Source: Peromyscus leucopus
Taxonomy: Eukaryota; Chordata; Mammalia; Rodentia; Cricetidae
DNA: 64,000 nucleotides
Direction of reading: 5' to 3'
Assembly (NCBI RefSeq): GCF_004664715.2
Contig: NC_051074.1
Coordinates: 19,817,058 to 19,881,057, forward strand
Below the pieces are notes generated by a model, which saw only the letters and a program-made list of their open reading frames with translations, ran no database searches and had not been told where the DNA came from. The translations under genes were made by a program, and so were the position numbers. This document shows positions 43,686 to 56,010 of the stretch, piece after piece (the first letter of the stretch is position 1; every line of letters begins with the position of its first letter).

Positions 43686-44775
43686 TGTGCTGGCTAGTCT
43701 TATGTCAACTTGACACAAGCTACGGTTATCTGAAAAGAAGGAACCTCAATTGAGGAAATGCCTCCAGAAGATCCAGCTAGAAGGCATTTTATTAATTAGT
43801 ATTGTTGGAGAGGGCCAGCCCATTGTGGGTGGGGACACCCCTTGGCTGGTGGTCCTTGGTTCTAGAAGAAAGCAGGCTGAGCAAGCCACGATAACAAACC
43901 AGTAAGCAGCACCCCTCCATGGCCTCTGCATCAGTTCCTGCCTCCAGGATCCTGCCCTGTTTGAGTTTCTGCCCTGACCTCCTTCAGAAATGAACAGCAA
44001 TGCTGAAGTGTCAGCCAAATCAACTCTTTTTCTCCCAACTTGTTTTTTGGTTATGGTGTTTTGTTACAGCAATAGAAACCCTAACGAAGACAAGTTTGTA
44101 CCAGGAGTGGGGTATTGTTGTGACAGATCGGAGCATGTTTTTAGATGGATTGTGGAACAGCTTTGGAAAGTTTGGGCTAGAAAAGCCATTAAGTATTGAG
44201 AGTCCAGTGATATTCTGTAGGAACTTGGGAGATAAGAATGTTTGTTTGCAATGCAGAAGTTGGAGGCCTGGCTTGTGATGTTCAGAGGGAAGTTTAAAGA
44301 CTCTGTCAGGGCTGGTTGCTATTTTGAACTAAGATTCTGTTATTTCTGTCAGCTGGGGCTGAAAAATCAGCCATAATTAACAGAAGGCCAGCAACACTGA
44401 AGTGAAATCTTTTCATTACTGGGACATTTGATGCCGGTCAGCTGGAGCTAAGAAATTAGCAGTGCTTAAGAAGAGACCAGCAGAATTGAGGTGAAATCTT
44501 TTGGGAAGTGTCTTCTCAGGGTCAGCACACACAAGCTATGTTCCAAAAGCAGCCAAGGCTGTGTACCTTGTGCTGGCAACTGAACTTGGTACTGGTTTTG
44601 AAGGCATGAAGAGGTCATGGAGACAGCTGAGGATTGACGCTGTGAGAGTCCAGGAGAGGCCATTGGTGAAGGCACAGCCTCGGTGGCAGGTGAAGGCCCA
44701 GGACTGAAGGGTCATGCAAAGAGGTTGAGGCATGGCACCATGAAGAGAGCCTGTGAGAGGCTATTGGTGAAAGTC
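43686..44775 (+). repeat. Rodent medium-reiterated repeat, long copy
   Basis: Starts GTGCTGGCTAGTCTTATGTC, has AACCCTAACGAAGACAAG near 44084, then runs on through GTACCAGGAGTGGGGTATTG into an internal part reaching about 44775. This is the longest plus-strand copy in the window. Confidence 0.75.
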
Positions 44776-46455
44776 CAGCTCCAAGTCACATTCCTCATCC
44801 AGCAAGGACACACCTACTAATCCTTCCCAAATAGTTCCACCAACTAGGGACCAAGTAGTCAAATAAATGAACCTATAGGGACATTATCATTCAAACCACC
44901 ACATTCTACTCCCTGGCCCCCAAAGGCTCATGGACATAACATAATGCAAAATGTGTTTAGGCCAGCTTCAAAAGTCCCACTGGTCTTTCAGTCTCAACAC
45001 AGTTTAAAAGTCCAAAGTCTCTTTTGAGACTCAAGGCACTCTTAATTGTTGCCCCCTGTAAAATCAAAATAAAATAACAAATTATATACTTCCAACATAA
45101 AATGGCACAGAATATACATTACCACCCCAAAGGGGAGGAATGGGGACACAGTGAGAAAATACTGGACCAAAGCCAAGACCACACCCAGCCAGGGACCCCT
45201 AATTCTGCAGCTCCGTGTCTGATGTCAATCATGTCGATAGCTCCAGCCTTCTGGCTCTGTTGACGACAATACACTCCTCCCTCTTGGGTCGGGTCCTACT
45301 CCCTATCTGCAGCTCTTTTTAGCAGAGGTCTCACGGCCCTGGCCCCTCCAATATCCTGAGGTCTCCAAGGCAAGCCAGGTTTCACTTGAACAGCTTCACA
45401 CAATGGCCTCTCAGGGCCTGCAGGTAGAGACTCAGCTGCCACCTACCTGGCCCCAGGAGCTCTTTTTAATCACAGAGAAAGATTCCACAGCCCCTTTACT
45501 TCATGAGTCCAAAACGAGAAAGAACTGCAGTTGCCCTGTTCTTGAATCACATTGCATACGCTTTCCTTTGCTTTTTAGGACCATTGGCATTTCCTTTTTA
45601 CAAGATGGAAGTCCAGCTGTGTGGGGGTCTCACCCCGAGGGCACACCTCCCTTTATTCCATTTCTCATGGGTCTCTTCTATCTTTTCAGCATATGCTTTG
45701 GCGATAACATTAAATTTCCCGGGGTTCTCTTTGGCTCCGAACTATATACTTTGTATTTCTTTGTGCCCTACATGCTCTTTTCCATTACAGATCTACCAAA
45801 AAAGGTAATTACCAGTAACCATGCAACATAGCCGATACTAGACTGTCCTGAAATCCATTCCACCTATTAATCTGTTGTTTTTCAATTTTGGGGAAGCAGC
45901 CACATTATTTGCCAAAGTATCACAAACATAGTCTCTAGCCCAGGTGCTAATACCCTCGTGAGCCGGTCCTCCATAGTCCATATCGCTCTCAGCACTGGGG
46001 TCTTCCAAGCTCATACGAGGCTGGCCCACTGAGCCCATTTAAAGTTCAGCCACTTTTCTAGACCAAAGTCCCAAAGTCTTCCACGTCCCCCACTAAAAAC
46101 AGCTTCGTCGGGCCTGTCGTGACAATACCCCACTCGTGATCCCGATTTCTGCATTTGTTATTTTTCTATTGCTAAGACAGCACGAGCGACCATAGCAATT
46201 CATAGAAGGAAACGTTTACCAGGGGCTTACAGTTCCAAAGGGTTAAGAGTCTATGATTATCATGATAGGGGGTACCCCAAGTTCTTTATGAACAGCTGTA
46301 TTAGTAAATGCTTTGAGACAATGGGTGCTGGCAGGAGCAGAGAAAATGAATGGGAAGAAGGAGACAGAAACAAGAAAGACGGGGTGGACAGATTTCTGAT
46401 TGGATGTGAGGTTGAGTCTACAAGAGGAAATCCATACCTGGTAATGTAAACTCAC

Positions 46456-46488
<33 letters not shown>

Positions 46489-46530
46489 ACCCATAGTGTG
46501 GAAAGTCCCAGTCCCCAAGGGGGAACTTAA
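44776..46530 (-). repeat. Rodent medium-reiterated repeat, inverted copy
   Basis: Contains AAGGACACACCTACTAAT, CAAACCACCACATTC, ACAAGATGGAAGTCCAGCTG and a GTTATTTTTCTATTGCTAAG block near 46160, the complementary half of the same family. A 142-codon frame at 45403-45831 is within the repeat and not a gene. Confidence 0.7.
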
Positions 46531-46992
46531 TTCTGTTGCTTATCTAAATTGATGTAGCACCAGACCACCTTCTAAGCAGATACGTTTATGCCCACAGACG
46601 GTCACCACTCGGTGTTAGTCAGAGAACCCTGTCTTTCCAATGAACTGCAGTGAATGAAGAGACTCATAGTCGCACAAGGTCCTGGGAATAAGTGACATTA
46701 TACCATCCACTCCAGAACACTGTAAAAGAGAGGGCAGAAAGCATGCCAGAGCCAGAAGACAGGGAGACAGGCTCTGAACCCTATCTTCTGGACAAGACAA
46801 AAACACTCTGAACATGAAGCTTCAACATTTGCAGATGACTATACTGAGTCTACACACAATAATAGGTCTGCCGAAAGCCAGGTGTAGGTGGAGAAGATCT
46901 CTGGGTCCCGCCCCTCAATGCTGAACTATTATTTGCTACTGATCCAGGCAGGGAAAGAAGGGCAAGGGTTTCCTTCAGAGGTTTACCACTGG
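46531..46992. other. Unassigned DNA
   Basis: Probably old repeat, but the family is not identified. Confidence 0.35.
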
Positions 46993-47553
46993 TGACCCTG
47001 AAAGGGAAAAATCAGTAGCCATCTTGAGAGATGCTTCTCCCACCCCACCCCACCCCAGCAGTTTTAGAACTGACCAGAAGTTGAACTCATGGGAAGGTAA
47101 GGCTGGAACAATAAATCTATGTATCCTGGACTTGGTAAAACAGGATGTGAGGAGTAATGGACTCAACTGACCAGAAGTTGAACTTATGGGAAAACAGAAC
47201 TGGAACAATATATCTGAGTGTATACATCTTGGGTTCAGCAAAAGCAGGACATAGGGAATAAAAAGTTTGTCTCTGTAGATACCCTGAATCCTGGTAGCCA
47301 TCAGTAACCTCATGCTTATAGTTCAGCCAGTAACTTCAAAGAACTACCTCACCCCTAACCCCCTCGTCCAATCCCAAGATATGTAACTCTCTCCATGTAA
47401 ACCTTTCCTATATAACCCCCTTAAAGTGAGTGCTCAGGCATCCTCCTCCACCCACTATGAGTGTTTGGAATGCAGACCAAGCCCAGGCTTGCTTTGTTAT
47501 TAAAAAACCTCTGTGGTTGTCTTGCTTGGAGGTCTTGCAACCTGGGCACAACA
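46993..47553 (+). repeat. LTR with 97-bp duplicated block
   Basis: TGACCAGAAGTTGAACTCATGGGA at 47071 recurs at 47168 (ACTTATGGGA form), a 97-bp period, resembling duplicated U3 enhancers. Downstream are CTATATAACCCCC (TATA box, about 47409), ATTAAAAAACCTCTG and an ACAACA end near 47553. ERV1-like solo LTR is likely. The target duplication is not resolved. Confidence 0.55.
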
Positions 47554-48159
47554 ACCGTACCAGGTTCCAATGGATACCTCCAATCTAATGGTCACACTGA
47601 TGCGCCTGGTTAAACTAAATGAGTCACAGAATAAAAACAAATGTCATGAATCTGGAAGAGGTACTCGGAGGCAGAAGTTGGCAGTAGGAAGGGAATGAGA
47701 GGGTATGGGGAGAGAGTAACAGAGTGCATTACATACATATATGAAATCGTCAAAGAACTTTCACACACACAGAGAGAGATAAAGGGGGGACTAATTGAGA
47801 TTTTAAAAGAGGATTGGAAAGTCTCATACTTCTAAGTATGAGGTGAGTGGCCTGTGTGTGAAAGAAGAGAACACTATGACAAAGAGACACTCAGGAAGGA
47901 TCAGAACCATGATGTGAGAGTTGTTTGAGTGCGGGTGTGAGCGAGGGGTGTGTCCTGGTGGACAGGCTGGTTTCTGACTTGGGGGAGGGGAGCTCTTTGC
48001 CAAGCCACGGTAGGCAGGTGCCTCCGTCTCCATCCCTGCAGCATTTTCGAGCTGAAAAACCGCCAGGCACCTAGAGAACACACACCAGATAAAAGGAAGG
48101 GACGGGAAGGAAAGTGGTTGCGAGAGCTCTGGGGGATTTTTTTTATTCCCTTCTCACAG
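47554..48159. other. Unassigned DNA
   Basis: No gene recognised. Confidence 0.4.
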
Positions 48160-48456
48160 TATTATAAATTTTCTAATATAAATGTAAATTTTTAGCAAGA
48201 AAAACTGCATGTGGGGTGTTCTGACTAATTGAATCAGCATGTATTAATTATGCATTAGTGAAGATTATACCACAATTCATTGCAGGCTCCATAATCAGTC
48301 TTCAAGCAGAAGGCAAGCGCAGAATAGAATGTCCCACGATAATGATGTCGATTAAGAGGAGGAGTCCTCAGCACCGATCTTGTTAGAGATCTAATCAGGG
48401 GTGAAATACTTGACGAACTGTCTGTTGGGTGCTGACAGACAGTTATTCCGTGGCCA
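48160..48456. other. Candidate conserved non-coding DNA
   Basis: Repeat-free, with ATTA/TAAT-rich motifs (GACTAATTGAATCAGC, GTATTAATTATGCATTAGTG at 48241). The conservation claim is inference. Confidence 0.3.
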
Positions 48457-48574
48457 CACACACACACACACACAGAGAGACAGAGAGACAGAGAGACAGA
48501 GAGACAGAGAGACAGAGAGAGACAGAGACAGAGACAGAGACACAGAGAGACAGAGACAGAGAGACAGAGAGAGC
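48457..48574 (+). repeat. (CA)n followed by (GAGACA)n tract
   Basis: CA repeats, then about 100 bp of GAGACAGA units. The minus-strand SLCLSV frame comes from these. Confidence 0.95.
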
Positions 48575-50860
48575 GCCTAGCCGCTAGGCACATCTGTGAA
48601 GGACCACGAAGGCATAGATCTGAGAACTGGAGGGCTTTCCAGAAACGCACTCTCTACCCTCTCTGCAACTTGGGGTTTTCGTCTGCGAGATGAGGCTAAC
48701 ACAAACAACCGTGATCACATAGAATAAGGCGGTGTTGTAAATGGCTGGTGGTTCGTAATCACCACTTCAGCTATTTTTGTTTACTTAATTTTGATGTTCC
48801 AGGCAGAGTGGTCTCACACTCACCGTCTTCCTGCTTATGCGTCCACTGTGCTGTTATAGGCATTGCCCCTCCAAGCCCGGATTGCTTCGTTTTTATTTTT
48901 GGTGAAATGGGGACCACTCTGAGGGCTTTTTTTTCTGGCCCCATCTGAAAAAACAAAGCTTGCTAGACCAGACAGAGCCAATGCAGTCATTCTGACTAGT
49001 TTCATCTATTCTAACTACACGATCCGACCCTGGCAAACAGGATGGAGTGATCATATACTTTGTGAGATGGATGTGGACCAAAACAGGAAATCATGCCAAA
49101 TCATCATTTTCTGCTGATGGCCGCATTCTGATCCACAGACTGTAGTGCCGCTCTGGGAGCCAAAGACCAGTAATTCACTAAGTGGCTGGGCATGTCCCTC
49201 TCCCAGTGTAGTTAATCTTGTGAATAGCTGCAGGGCTCTTAGGAGATGGATAGGCTCTGGATGTATAAGATATTCTCATAATTTTATGATCATATCCTTG
49301 CTCCAGTAGATGCCACATCTGCTCATTTAGAAGGCCCTGGATGGATGAACCATCTTAGATCCAGGAATCGGCGAGGGTCCTTGACTACATATCTGATAAT
49401 ATAAACCCGCCATCTGTTTGGGAGGTTGAGAGTATTTTCAACAAATTAACTCAAACAGTGCTGCTGTGGGTTGACTGTCCACTGTAGTTAGTACCAGGAA
49501 ACTGGGAAACTACCACCACTCAGCCACCAACAAGGAACCCAAAGGTCTAACATGAAGTTAGACCATCTGTTATCTGCCCATGACAAAAACCATGCCGGTT
49601 TCGCCCCTGGGGTAAGCACAGCTCCTTGGCCTCTATCACCCAGGAATGTAAATATCCTCATTGATACCAAGAAGGCCACTTCAGTGTTCAGGACCCCCAC
49701 TTACATACCCGCCCTCAGGGGACAGCCACCTCTGCGCTTTTTAGAGCTGTGAACTGCCAGGGTTTAAGTGATCTAGCTGCAGCACCTAAGTGGATTTACT
49801 TGAGAAACGAGCTTGCAAGAGAAGGGCCATGGGGGGAGAGGACAGAGCAGAAGAAAGCCAAGAGGAAGGTGGTGCTGGCTGGGCCCTGGGTTGAGCCTGG
49901 TGTCCAGTGCACTAATGCATGGGTTGTCCTGCAGCGCGGGCCACTCTGAAGCAAGGACACCAGACTCCAAAGTCCTCTGTCAGTCATTGGCTCTGGCTGC
50001 TGAGGAGAGGGGTCACCTGCTGGGATGTGCCACGTCAATGCCCCCACCTTGGTGATGGGCTGTCCTGTGGCCGAAGCTAGGATTCAGCAGCCAGGAGTTT
50101 GGTGTTCTGGCCCCACGAAGTCATGGACTTAATACTGGGCAGAAGCATCTGCATCCAGATCCATGCTACAGCGAAGGAGGATGCTTTCCGCTGTCTTAAG
50201 GCCCATGGGGCACGTGAGTCAGTAGCCCATGAAGATGTCCCTCCAGTATTCCTTCCTACATACTAAGTCCTGGGGAGTCTTCCCGCATGGCACCGAGAAT
50301 TTCTGATACCTCGTGTCTTCTCACTGTGAACATCTCGCTAAATGGACAGGAAAGAAAAGGGGCAAGAATGACCTGCGCGACTCAGGTCCCACACAGAATG
50401 AGACACGTTCAAGGCCGTGGAAGTTCAGCGGGACCACATTAAAGAAAGGGATGGAGGAACGGCTGGGGACAACGCTTGAGACGTGGAAGCCGGTCCACGT
50501 GTGGCCTAGAGGTGCTGGGAAAGCCATGTGACCCACTGGAGAGTTCAGAGCATCTCAGCAGTGTAGTTAGTGGTATACAGTTATCAAAAAAAAAAAAAAA
50601 ATCCCATCATCCGTCACCCCGGGAATGCAGTGAAGGAGAAAAGAGTAACTGGGGAGCGGTGTGGTTGTCCAGGTAGGAGATGGCACCCGCTCCTTGGTCA
50701 GCAAGGTGGCACTGGAGACAGAGACAAGCAGACTACGTCCAAAAGGTTGCTAGGGAAATGTTTTGCAAACTGTGAGCCTCGATCATGTAGAAACAATAAC
50801 CTTTTTTATGAGTCATAGCTAGAATTTCTCTGACGAAGCAAAACTAAATAAGACTCTCTG
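48575..50860. other. Unassigned DNA
   Basis: No exon or known repeat supported. An A/T-only run lies at 50583-50602. Overlapping frames at 49749-50055 and 50313-50536 on both strands have no domain. Confidence 0.35.
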
Positions 50861-50928
50861 GAGGCACAGCACCAGGAGGGTACGGCTTCAACGTAACATT
50901 CGCTTCAGGTGTGTGCTTGAGGGATTCT
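50861..50928 (+). repeat. 68-bp duplicated block, copy A
   Basis: Starts GAGGCACAGCACCAGGAGG and ends CTTGAGGGATTCT. It recurs at 51950-52017 with about six differences. Not a family I recognise. Confidence 0.85.
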
Positions 50929-51949
50929 GGCTCCCTACAGGGAAGATTCTTCCAGCGAGCCTGGAGTCTGCTGGCTGAGAGGTCATGAGGATGGAGAAGG
51001 TTCAACTGACCTGGTGGCCTGCAGACCTCAGGCTCCCTGACTGGTGGCTTCTACAGTCCCAGCAGTACGGATGGAAGCCACGGCACAGGGGTGGAGGAGA
51101 GGCTGTGAGCTTTTAAGAGTTTGTTGGGTCCTATAGATTCATACCCATGTAAGGAAGAGAGGGCAGATCCTGCTCCCAGGAGGCCTGTTGGCAGGGGTGA
51201 GTCAGTCTCTTTAGCATTTCCTGCTCTTCAGAAAAACAGCAGGAGATCCTGGGAAAAGATCCATTCGGTTACAGTCAAGGACATCTCAGGGTCTGAGTGC
51301 TGACAGGCACACCCCACATCCTGACTCTCCTGCGAGGGAGCATGTTGGAGGGATCAGTGGAGGACGTTCCGCCTAGCGACTCATCGCCTGCTCCCTGTGT
51401 GATGGATGGCCTCCACAGAGCTCACCATCGATCTCGGGCCTAGCTGAAAAGTGGAACAACGTGGCTGCTACATTTACACCACGAGCTGACGAGTGTCTGC
51501 CACGCAGCAATGGCCCGGGGACTGTGCCCGCCGCCATCTGCCTTGTCAGCCCGCATGGCTCAATTCCTCCTGTGCGCGCCCTCTGGTAAATTGCCTTTGT
51601 CAGCTTCTCCTCGCGGAGGTGACTCTCTCCATCAATCAGAGCCAATGGCCTGTTAGAATGAAAGATTCCTCCCCAGCCAGCCGAAGCAAAGGACTGCAAG
51701 GCCTGAGCACACCCTATTTGCCACGAGGCGGCTGCTCAAACACCCACACCCACGCCTCGAGGCTGCCTCTCCTTCCCCACCCCAACCCACTCCAGACCTG
51801 GCCTTGCTGCCTTGTTCCCTGGGACCAGGGACCAGCCTCCTGCCTCACAAAACCTGGAGAGCGGCAGTCACAGTGGTTATCAGATTGACCCACTTCTAAT
51901 CCTCAGAAAGACAGCATTTTCTTCTGCGTGCTTTGTGTATTAACTATTT
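50929..51949. other. Unique DNA, candidate regulatory part
   Basis: The stretch 51400-51680 is repeat-free, with CpG and CAATCAGAGCCAATGGCC (two CCAAT-like boxes) near 51634. Overlapping frames on opposite strands (51373-51699 and 51493-51888) are shadows of each other. Confidence 0.35.
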
Positions 51950-52017
51950 GAGGCACAGCACCATGAGGGTATCGCTTCAACGCAACATTCGGTTCAGGTG
52001 TGTGCTTGAGGGACTCT
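51950..52017 (+). repeat. 68-bp duplicated block, copy B
   Basis: GAGGCACAGCACCATGAGG to CTTGAGGGACTCT, the partner of 50861-50928. Both are in the same orientation, 1,089 bp apart. Confidence 0.85.
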
Positions 52018-52194
52018 CTAATGGAAACACACGGAATACCCGCTTCCCACACTTCACCGTGCTTTTTTATTCTGTAAATGAACGGGTGCAAGGATACCTA
52101 CTTCCTAGGACTGATGTGAAAACTGAGTGAGTTAGATTAGATGCCGGGTGTCTGTCCCCTGGTGAGTGCCATGTGACCTATGACATCTTTAACT

Positions 52195-52295
52195 GTGGTT
52201 GGTGAAACCTGCCATAGATGGGCTCGCTCTGCCCATTTTACTATAGAAGAAACTGAGGCTCAAACAGTTAAGAGTGTTAAGTCTTTAAGTTATAT
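52195..52295 (+). repeat. MIR fragment
   Basis: CTGCCCATTTTACTATAGAAG followed by AAACTGAGGCTCAAACAGTTAAG is the MIR tail. Confidence 0.65.
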
Positions 52296-52407
52296 CCGCA
52301 AGCAGCAGCTGATGCAGCCAGACTTGCATAGACACGTGCTGACGAAAAACCCAAAGCTCTTCTATGGCATTAAGAAGGTCTTTAACCTGCATTACTGAAA
52401 CTGTAAG

Positions 52408-52690
52408 TGTTAGGATCCTGTCCATGCGCAGCTCGGGGTCTTGAGTCTTACATCATCAGCAAGCGCTGGTGACTATGTGGTCCCGCAATCTGCACCTTAA
52501 AAAAGCCGGATGTGGACCCCACCCTCTCTCTCTGCTCTCTCTCTGTTCCCATCATCTTTCTCTCCAGGCCTGGCTCTCCCCCCTCCTCTCCCCCCTCCTT
52601 CTTTCTGATAAAGCTCTCTGTAACTCTGGTAGTCGTGGCCGTGGCCCATGACTTTTCCGCCGGTAACCAGCGCCATTTATCATAACCATC
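52408..52690 (+). repeat. LTR-like promoter element
   Basis: TGTTAGGATCCTGTCC start, CCTTAAAAAAGCC TATA-like site, CT-rich stretch and then TGATAAAGCTCTC (a polyadenylation-like signal). Resembles the same LTR class as 19.0 kb. The right edge is uncertain and no target duplication was found. Confidence 0.5.
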
Positions 52691-53752
52691 AATAAGAAAA
52701 CGTCCAGAATTTTCTGCCCCCCAAACACTTTAAAATGCTTCTTCTGCAAGCCCCCCCCCCTTCACATACAGGAGACGTCATCCCCCACATTAAGGAAAAC
52801 TCCTTGGGGGCATGACCAGGAACAGTGCTCTCAAAGGCTGCTGAAGCCATTTGCTAGGGGAATGGAGGACACAGAGACACTTGCTGTGCCCTGTGTCACC
52901 TGTGGGCAAGCGCCACCTGGGAGAGCGCCTGGCTCGGAGTAAGCTGCGGCTTCCCTGGTTGATGACGACATAAACCGTGCGTCAGCCCTGCCCTTCCTGC
53001 AAGTTCCATTAGTACTGGCACCTTGCTGGGTGACAAACCATGTCAGACTGCTCTACAAGAGGGGACACAAATGGTTTGGAGTCTGTTCTCTGTCTTGCTG
53101 GGGTGGCCTGTCTAGGCAGCTCTGCCATAATTGCTGAGCCAAGCTCATGGAACCCTGGCTCCAGCATCTCCCCCTGGCAGTGGGTGACTTGCTCCTCAGT
53201 TGTGTTTGCCTGAATTCTCCACCACCTAGACAGACTCAAACCGTGCCCCAGTGGACTTCACAGACACCCATGGCTACCTTCCTTCCCCAGCAGTCGCTTA
53301 CCCATGTCCTCATAGTCCAGCAGCCAGACCCAGCTTCCTGATGGTTCTTGGACAGTGCTGTTGGTTTGAGCCCTAACAGTTGGCTGGAGATGAGAGGGCA
53401 GAACACCCCTTCCCTGCACAGATGGCCAGCGGAGCTACCCTCTGCCTGTGGCTGCCCTTCTCCTGCACGCTGGGCCCCCTAAGAGTCAGAGGTCCCTCGT
53501 CTCAGAGACACTAGTGTAGCCCATTGCCTAACGATGATGGGTACCAGAAATCCCTGAGCCATTTCTTATGTGTGGGGTGGTTTGATAAACAGAAACTGAA
53601 ATGGCTCACCCAGGAGAGGGAATGGAGAGGATTGTGCATGCTAGCTTTAGTCCAGTCACTTTCTACATAATTTTCATGTGTGTACACACACAAACTTAAA
53701 ATGGTTTTCTAGAAAAAGTACTATGTGAAAAGGATGCGTCAGTATGGACACT
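52691..53752. other. Unassigned DNA
   Basis: No feature recognised. Frames 53009-53341 on opposite strands overlap. Confidence 0.35.
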
Positions 53753-53758
53753 CAGTAT

Positions 53759-54220
53759 TATGGTGATATTTTATTTATGCTGAAATGTGATTTTATTTGT
53801 ATGTGAATAAATAAAGTTGCCTGGGGGGTCAGAGCTAATAGCAAGCCATAGCAGAAGTCTGGCAGTGGTAGCACACGCCCTTAATCTGATCACATGGCAG
53901 GCAGAATCTGTGTGTTCAAAGACATAGCCAGCTTAGAGACACACGCCTTTAATCTAAGTACCAACCATAGAGACCTAGAGGTCTGTACAGACAGGCAGTG
54001 ACGAGGAGGTCATGTGGTTGGGTTTAGAACCAATGAGAAGGCAAAACAGAAAGTCAATAAGAATACAGACACACAGGAAGTAGCTCTCTTTTCTCAGGGG
54101 AAGGACGGCAGCGGCTGGTAAGCTAGAGGCTATTCTCTAGTGCTCTGACCTCTCGGGCTTTTAACTCTTTATTTGGCTCTGTGTTTCTTATTTAATAAGA
54201 CTGTTTCAAATTACATCTAC
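53759..54220 (+). mobile_element. Solo LTR related to the provirus
   Basis: A 462-bp sequence colinear with the proviral LTR: TGTATGTGAATAAATAAAGTT, GGTCAGAGCTAATAGCAAGCC, GTGACGAGGAGGTCATGTGG, AACCAATGAGAAGGC, then GTTTCTTATTTAATAAGACTG and TACATCTACA. CAGTAT flanks it at 53753-53758 and 54221-54226, an exact 6-bp target duplication. The first dinucleotide has mutated (TA instead of TG). It holds one B1-like stretch instead of the 81-bp tandem array, and is older and diverged. Confidence 0.93.
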
Positions 54221-54226
54221 ACAGTA

Positions 54227-55689
54227 TCCTTGTTCTGTGCTGCGCAGGCTAGATCCACAAGGAAAAAACCCCTGAAACCACTTAACACCGGTGTCTGTCG
54301 GGAGCTATGGCCAAGCTCCTCACAGTGCTGGGGAGATCCACAGGGAACAGCTGGCTCACTTCTGAAGGCACAGGACTTGAGACTGTCCTGTGGGGGCTGT
54401 CACCGTTTAGTTCTACTTCTGTATTCTCCACTGGGATTGAGGTGAATTTGGGGCTGGCCATGGTAAGCAGAGGTAAGGGCATGGCTGCTATCCCAGAGGG
54501 TGTCTCTGTGGACACAGCTGTGCAAGCATGTACGCTGGCAAAGGGCAGATGCCTGAGAGGGCTTCCCTAAGTGCTGGCCAAGTCTCTATGTCTTGGGTCA
54601 AAATAAAATGTGAACAAAGGTCCCTGATGGAAAGCAGTTAACTGCTGCTGCGGTCTGCATTGGGTTTAGCAAGTCTCCAAGGGTTCCGACATTGAAAGCT
54701 AATCCCCACCGTGAGAGTGGACACTTCGCTATGGTGTTGAGAGGCAAGGCCTCTGGGAAGGATTTACGATTAGAAGAGTTACCAAGGTGAAGCCTCATGA
54801 GTGAGTATAATGAGATGCCCACGGCTCCATTTCCTGTGCCACTTGGGGCCTTGGTCAACAAGAAAGCTGCCCGTTACGCACAGGCCCTCGAGTCTCCAGG
54901 CCTGTAATGGAAAGAAACCTATTTTCTTTCAAAAGTTACCTAGCATCAGATACTCTTACTTTACTTACACAGAACAGTGGACTATCGACTCAAGGCTTAT
55001 GAGTACCCATAACCTGGCCACCTGGCAAGTCTATAAGTTCTCTCTATTCCTGCCCTCTCTCAGCTGCATTTAAACAAGGGGGCATTTATAGACCCAAATA
55101 TTAAACATGCAACATGTTTTCTTATGGTGCATTAAACTCAAAAAAACCACAATCTTGTTAAGCTCCTCATTAACCTCTTTACTTCCCATTTCCTTTATCT
55201 GAAATTTTCGATTAAAATGTTATTGTTTTAGGTTTTTATCAGACTTGAAGCTGCCTCTGCTCTCAAACCTATTTGGTTTTTATTGTGACGAGATAAGAGT
55301 CCCAGACACCTAGGGAGAGTCATGATGGCTTTTGGTGCTCTGCATTCCCAATCGACAGCAGCACAGCGTGGGCTTGCTGTCCACAGCGCTCTGGAGGTCT
55401 ATGTCCCCCATCAGATGCACCAGGTATCCACGAGCATCCATACCACTGCCTCCCCGCCAAGAGTGGGATTCTTGATCAATTCAGAGCCAGGCTTCTGATG
55501 CAGGAGGAGCAGGAGTGAGGAAGGGGCCCGGAAGGTTCTCCCCACATTTCCCACTGCAAATCTCATGGACTCGGTTTCTGTGCAGAGGGAGGAGGGCCTC
55601 AAAAGTCCATGTTGATGCCCAGGGTCAGCTCTGTCTCCTGCATCTCACAGTGAAGGACGGACCGTCCCTGGTATTTAATAGGAATCTGA
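54227..55689. other. Unassigned DNA
   Basis: No repeat or gene recognised. Overlapping frames lie at 54173-54570 on both strands. Confidence 0.35.
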
Positions 55690-56010
55690 AAGCACATGCT
55701 TGTCAGAGATGCTGTCATGTTCACACCAGCAAGGAAATAGAATCAGCCAAGATGTCCACCAGCAAATGAACAGATAATGGAAATATGATGCATATACACA
55801 ATGGAATTCCACTCAGCCATCAAGAAAAATGAATTATGAAATTTGCAGGAAAAAAAATCGAACTGAAAGATATTCTCTTCAGCAAGGTAAGCCAGGCTCG
55901 GAAAGACAGATACATGTATTGCCTCTCACGTGCAATCCCTAGCCACTAGCTGTGAAGTATTTGTACCTTGGTGGGAGTGAATGTGAAATGTGGGTACAGA
56001 GCAGGAGATT
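55690..56010 (+). repeat. Rodent L1 3'-UTR-like fragment
   Basis: TGATGCATATACACAATGGAAT, CACTCAGCCATCAAGAAAAATG and AAATTTGCAGG are L1 ORF2-end and 3' UTR phrases. Confidence 0.65.

Noticed and set aside
45403..45831. 142-codon plus frame with membrane-like segments
   Set aside because: Inside a dispersed rodent repeat; the same family occurs elsewhere in the window without this frame.
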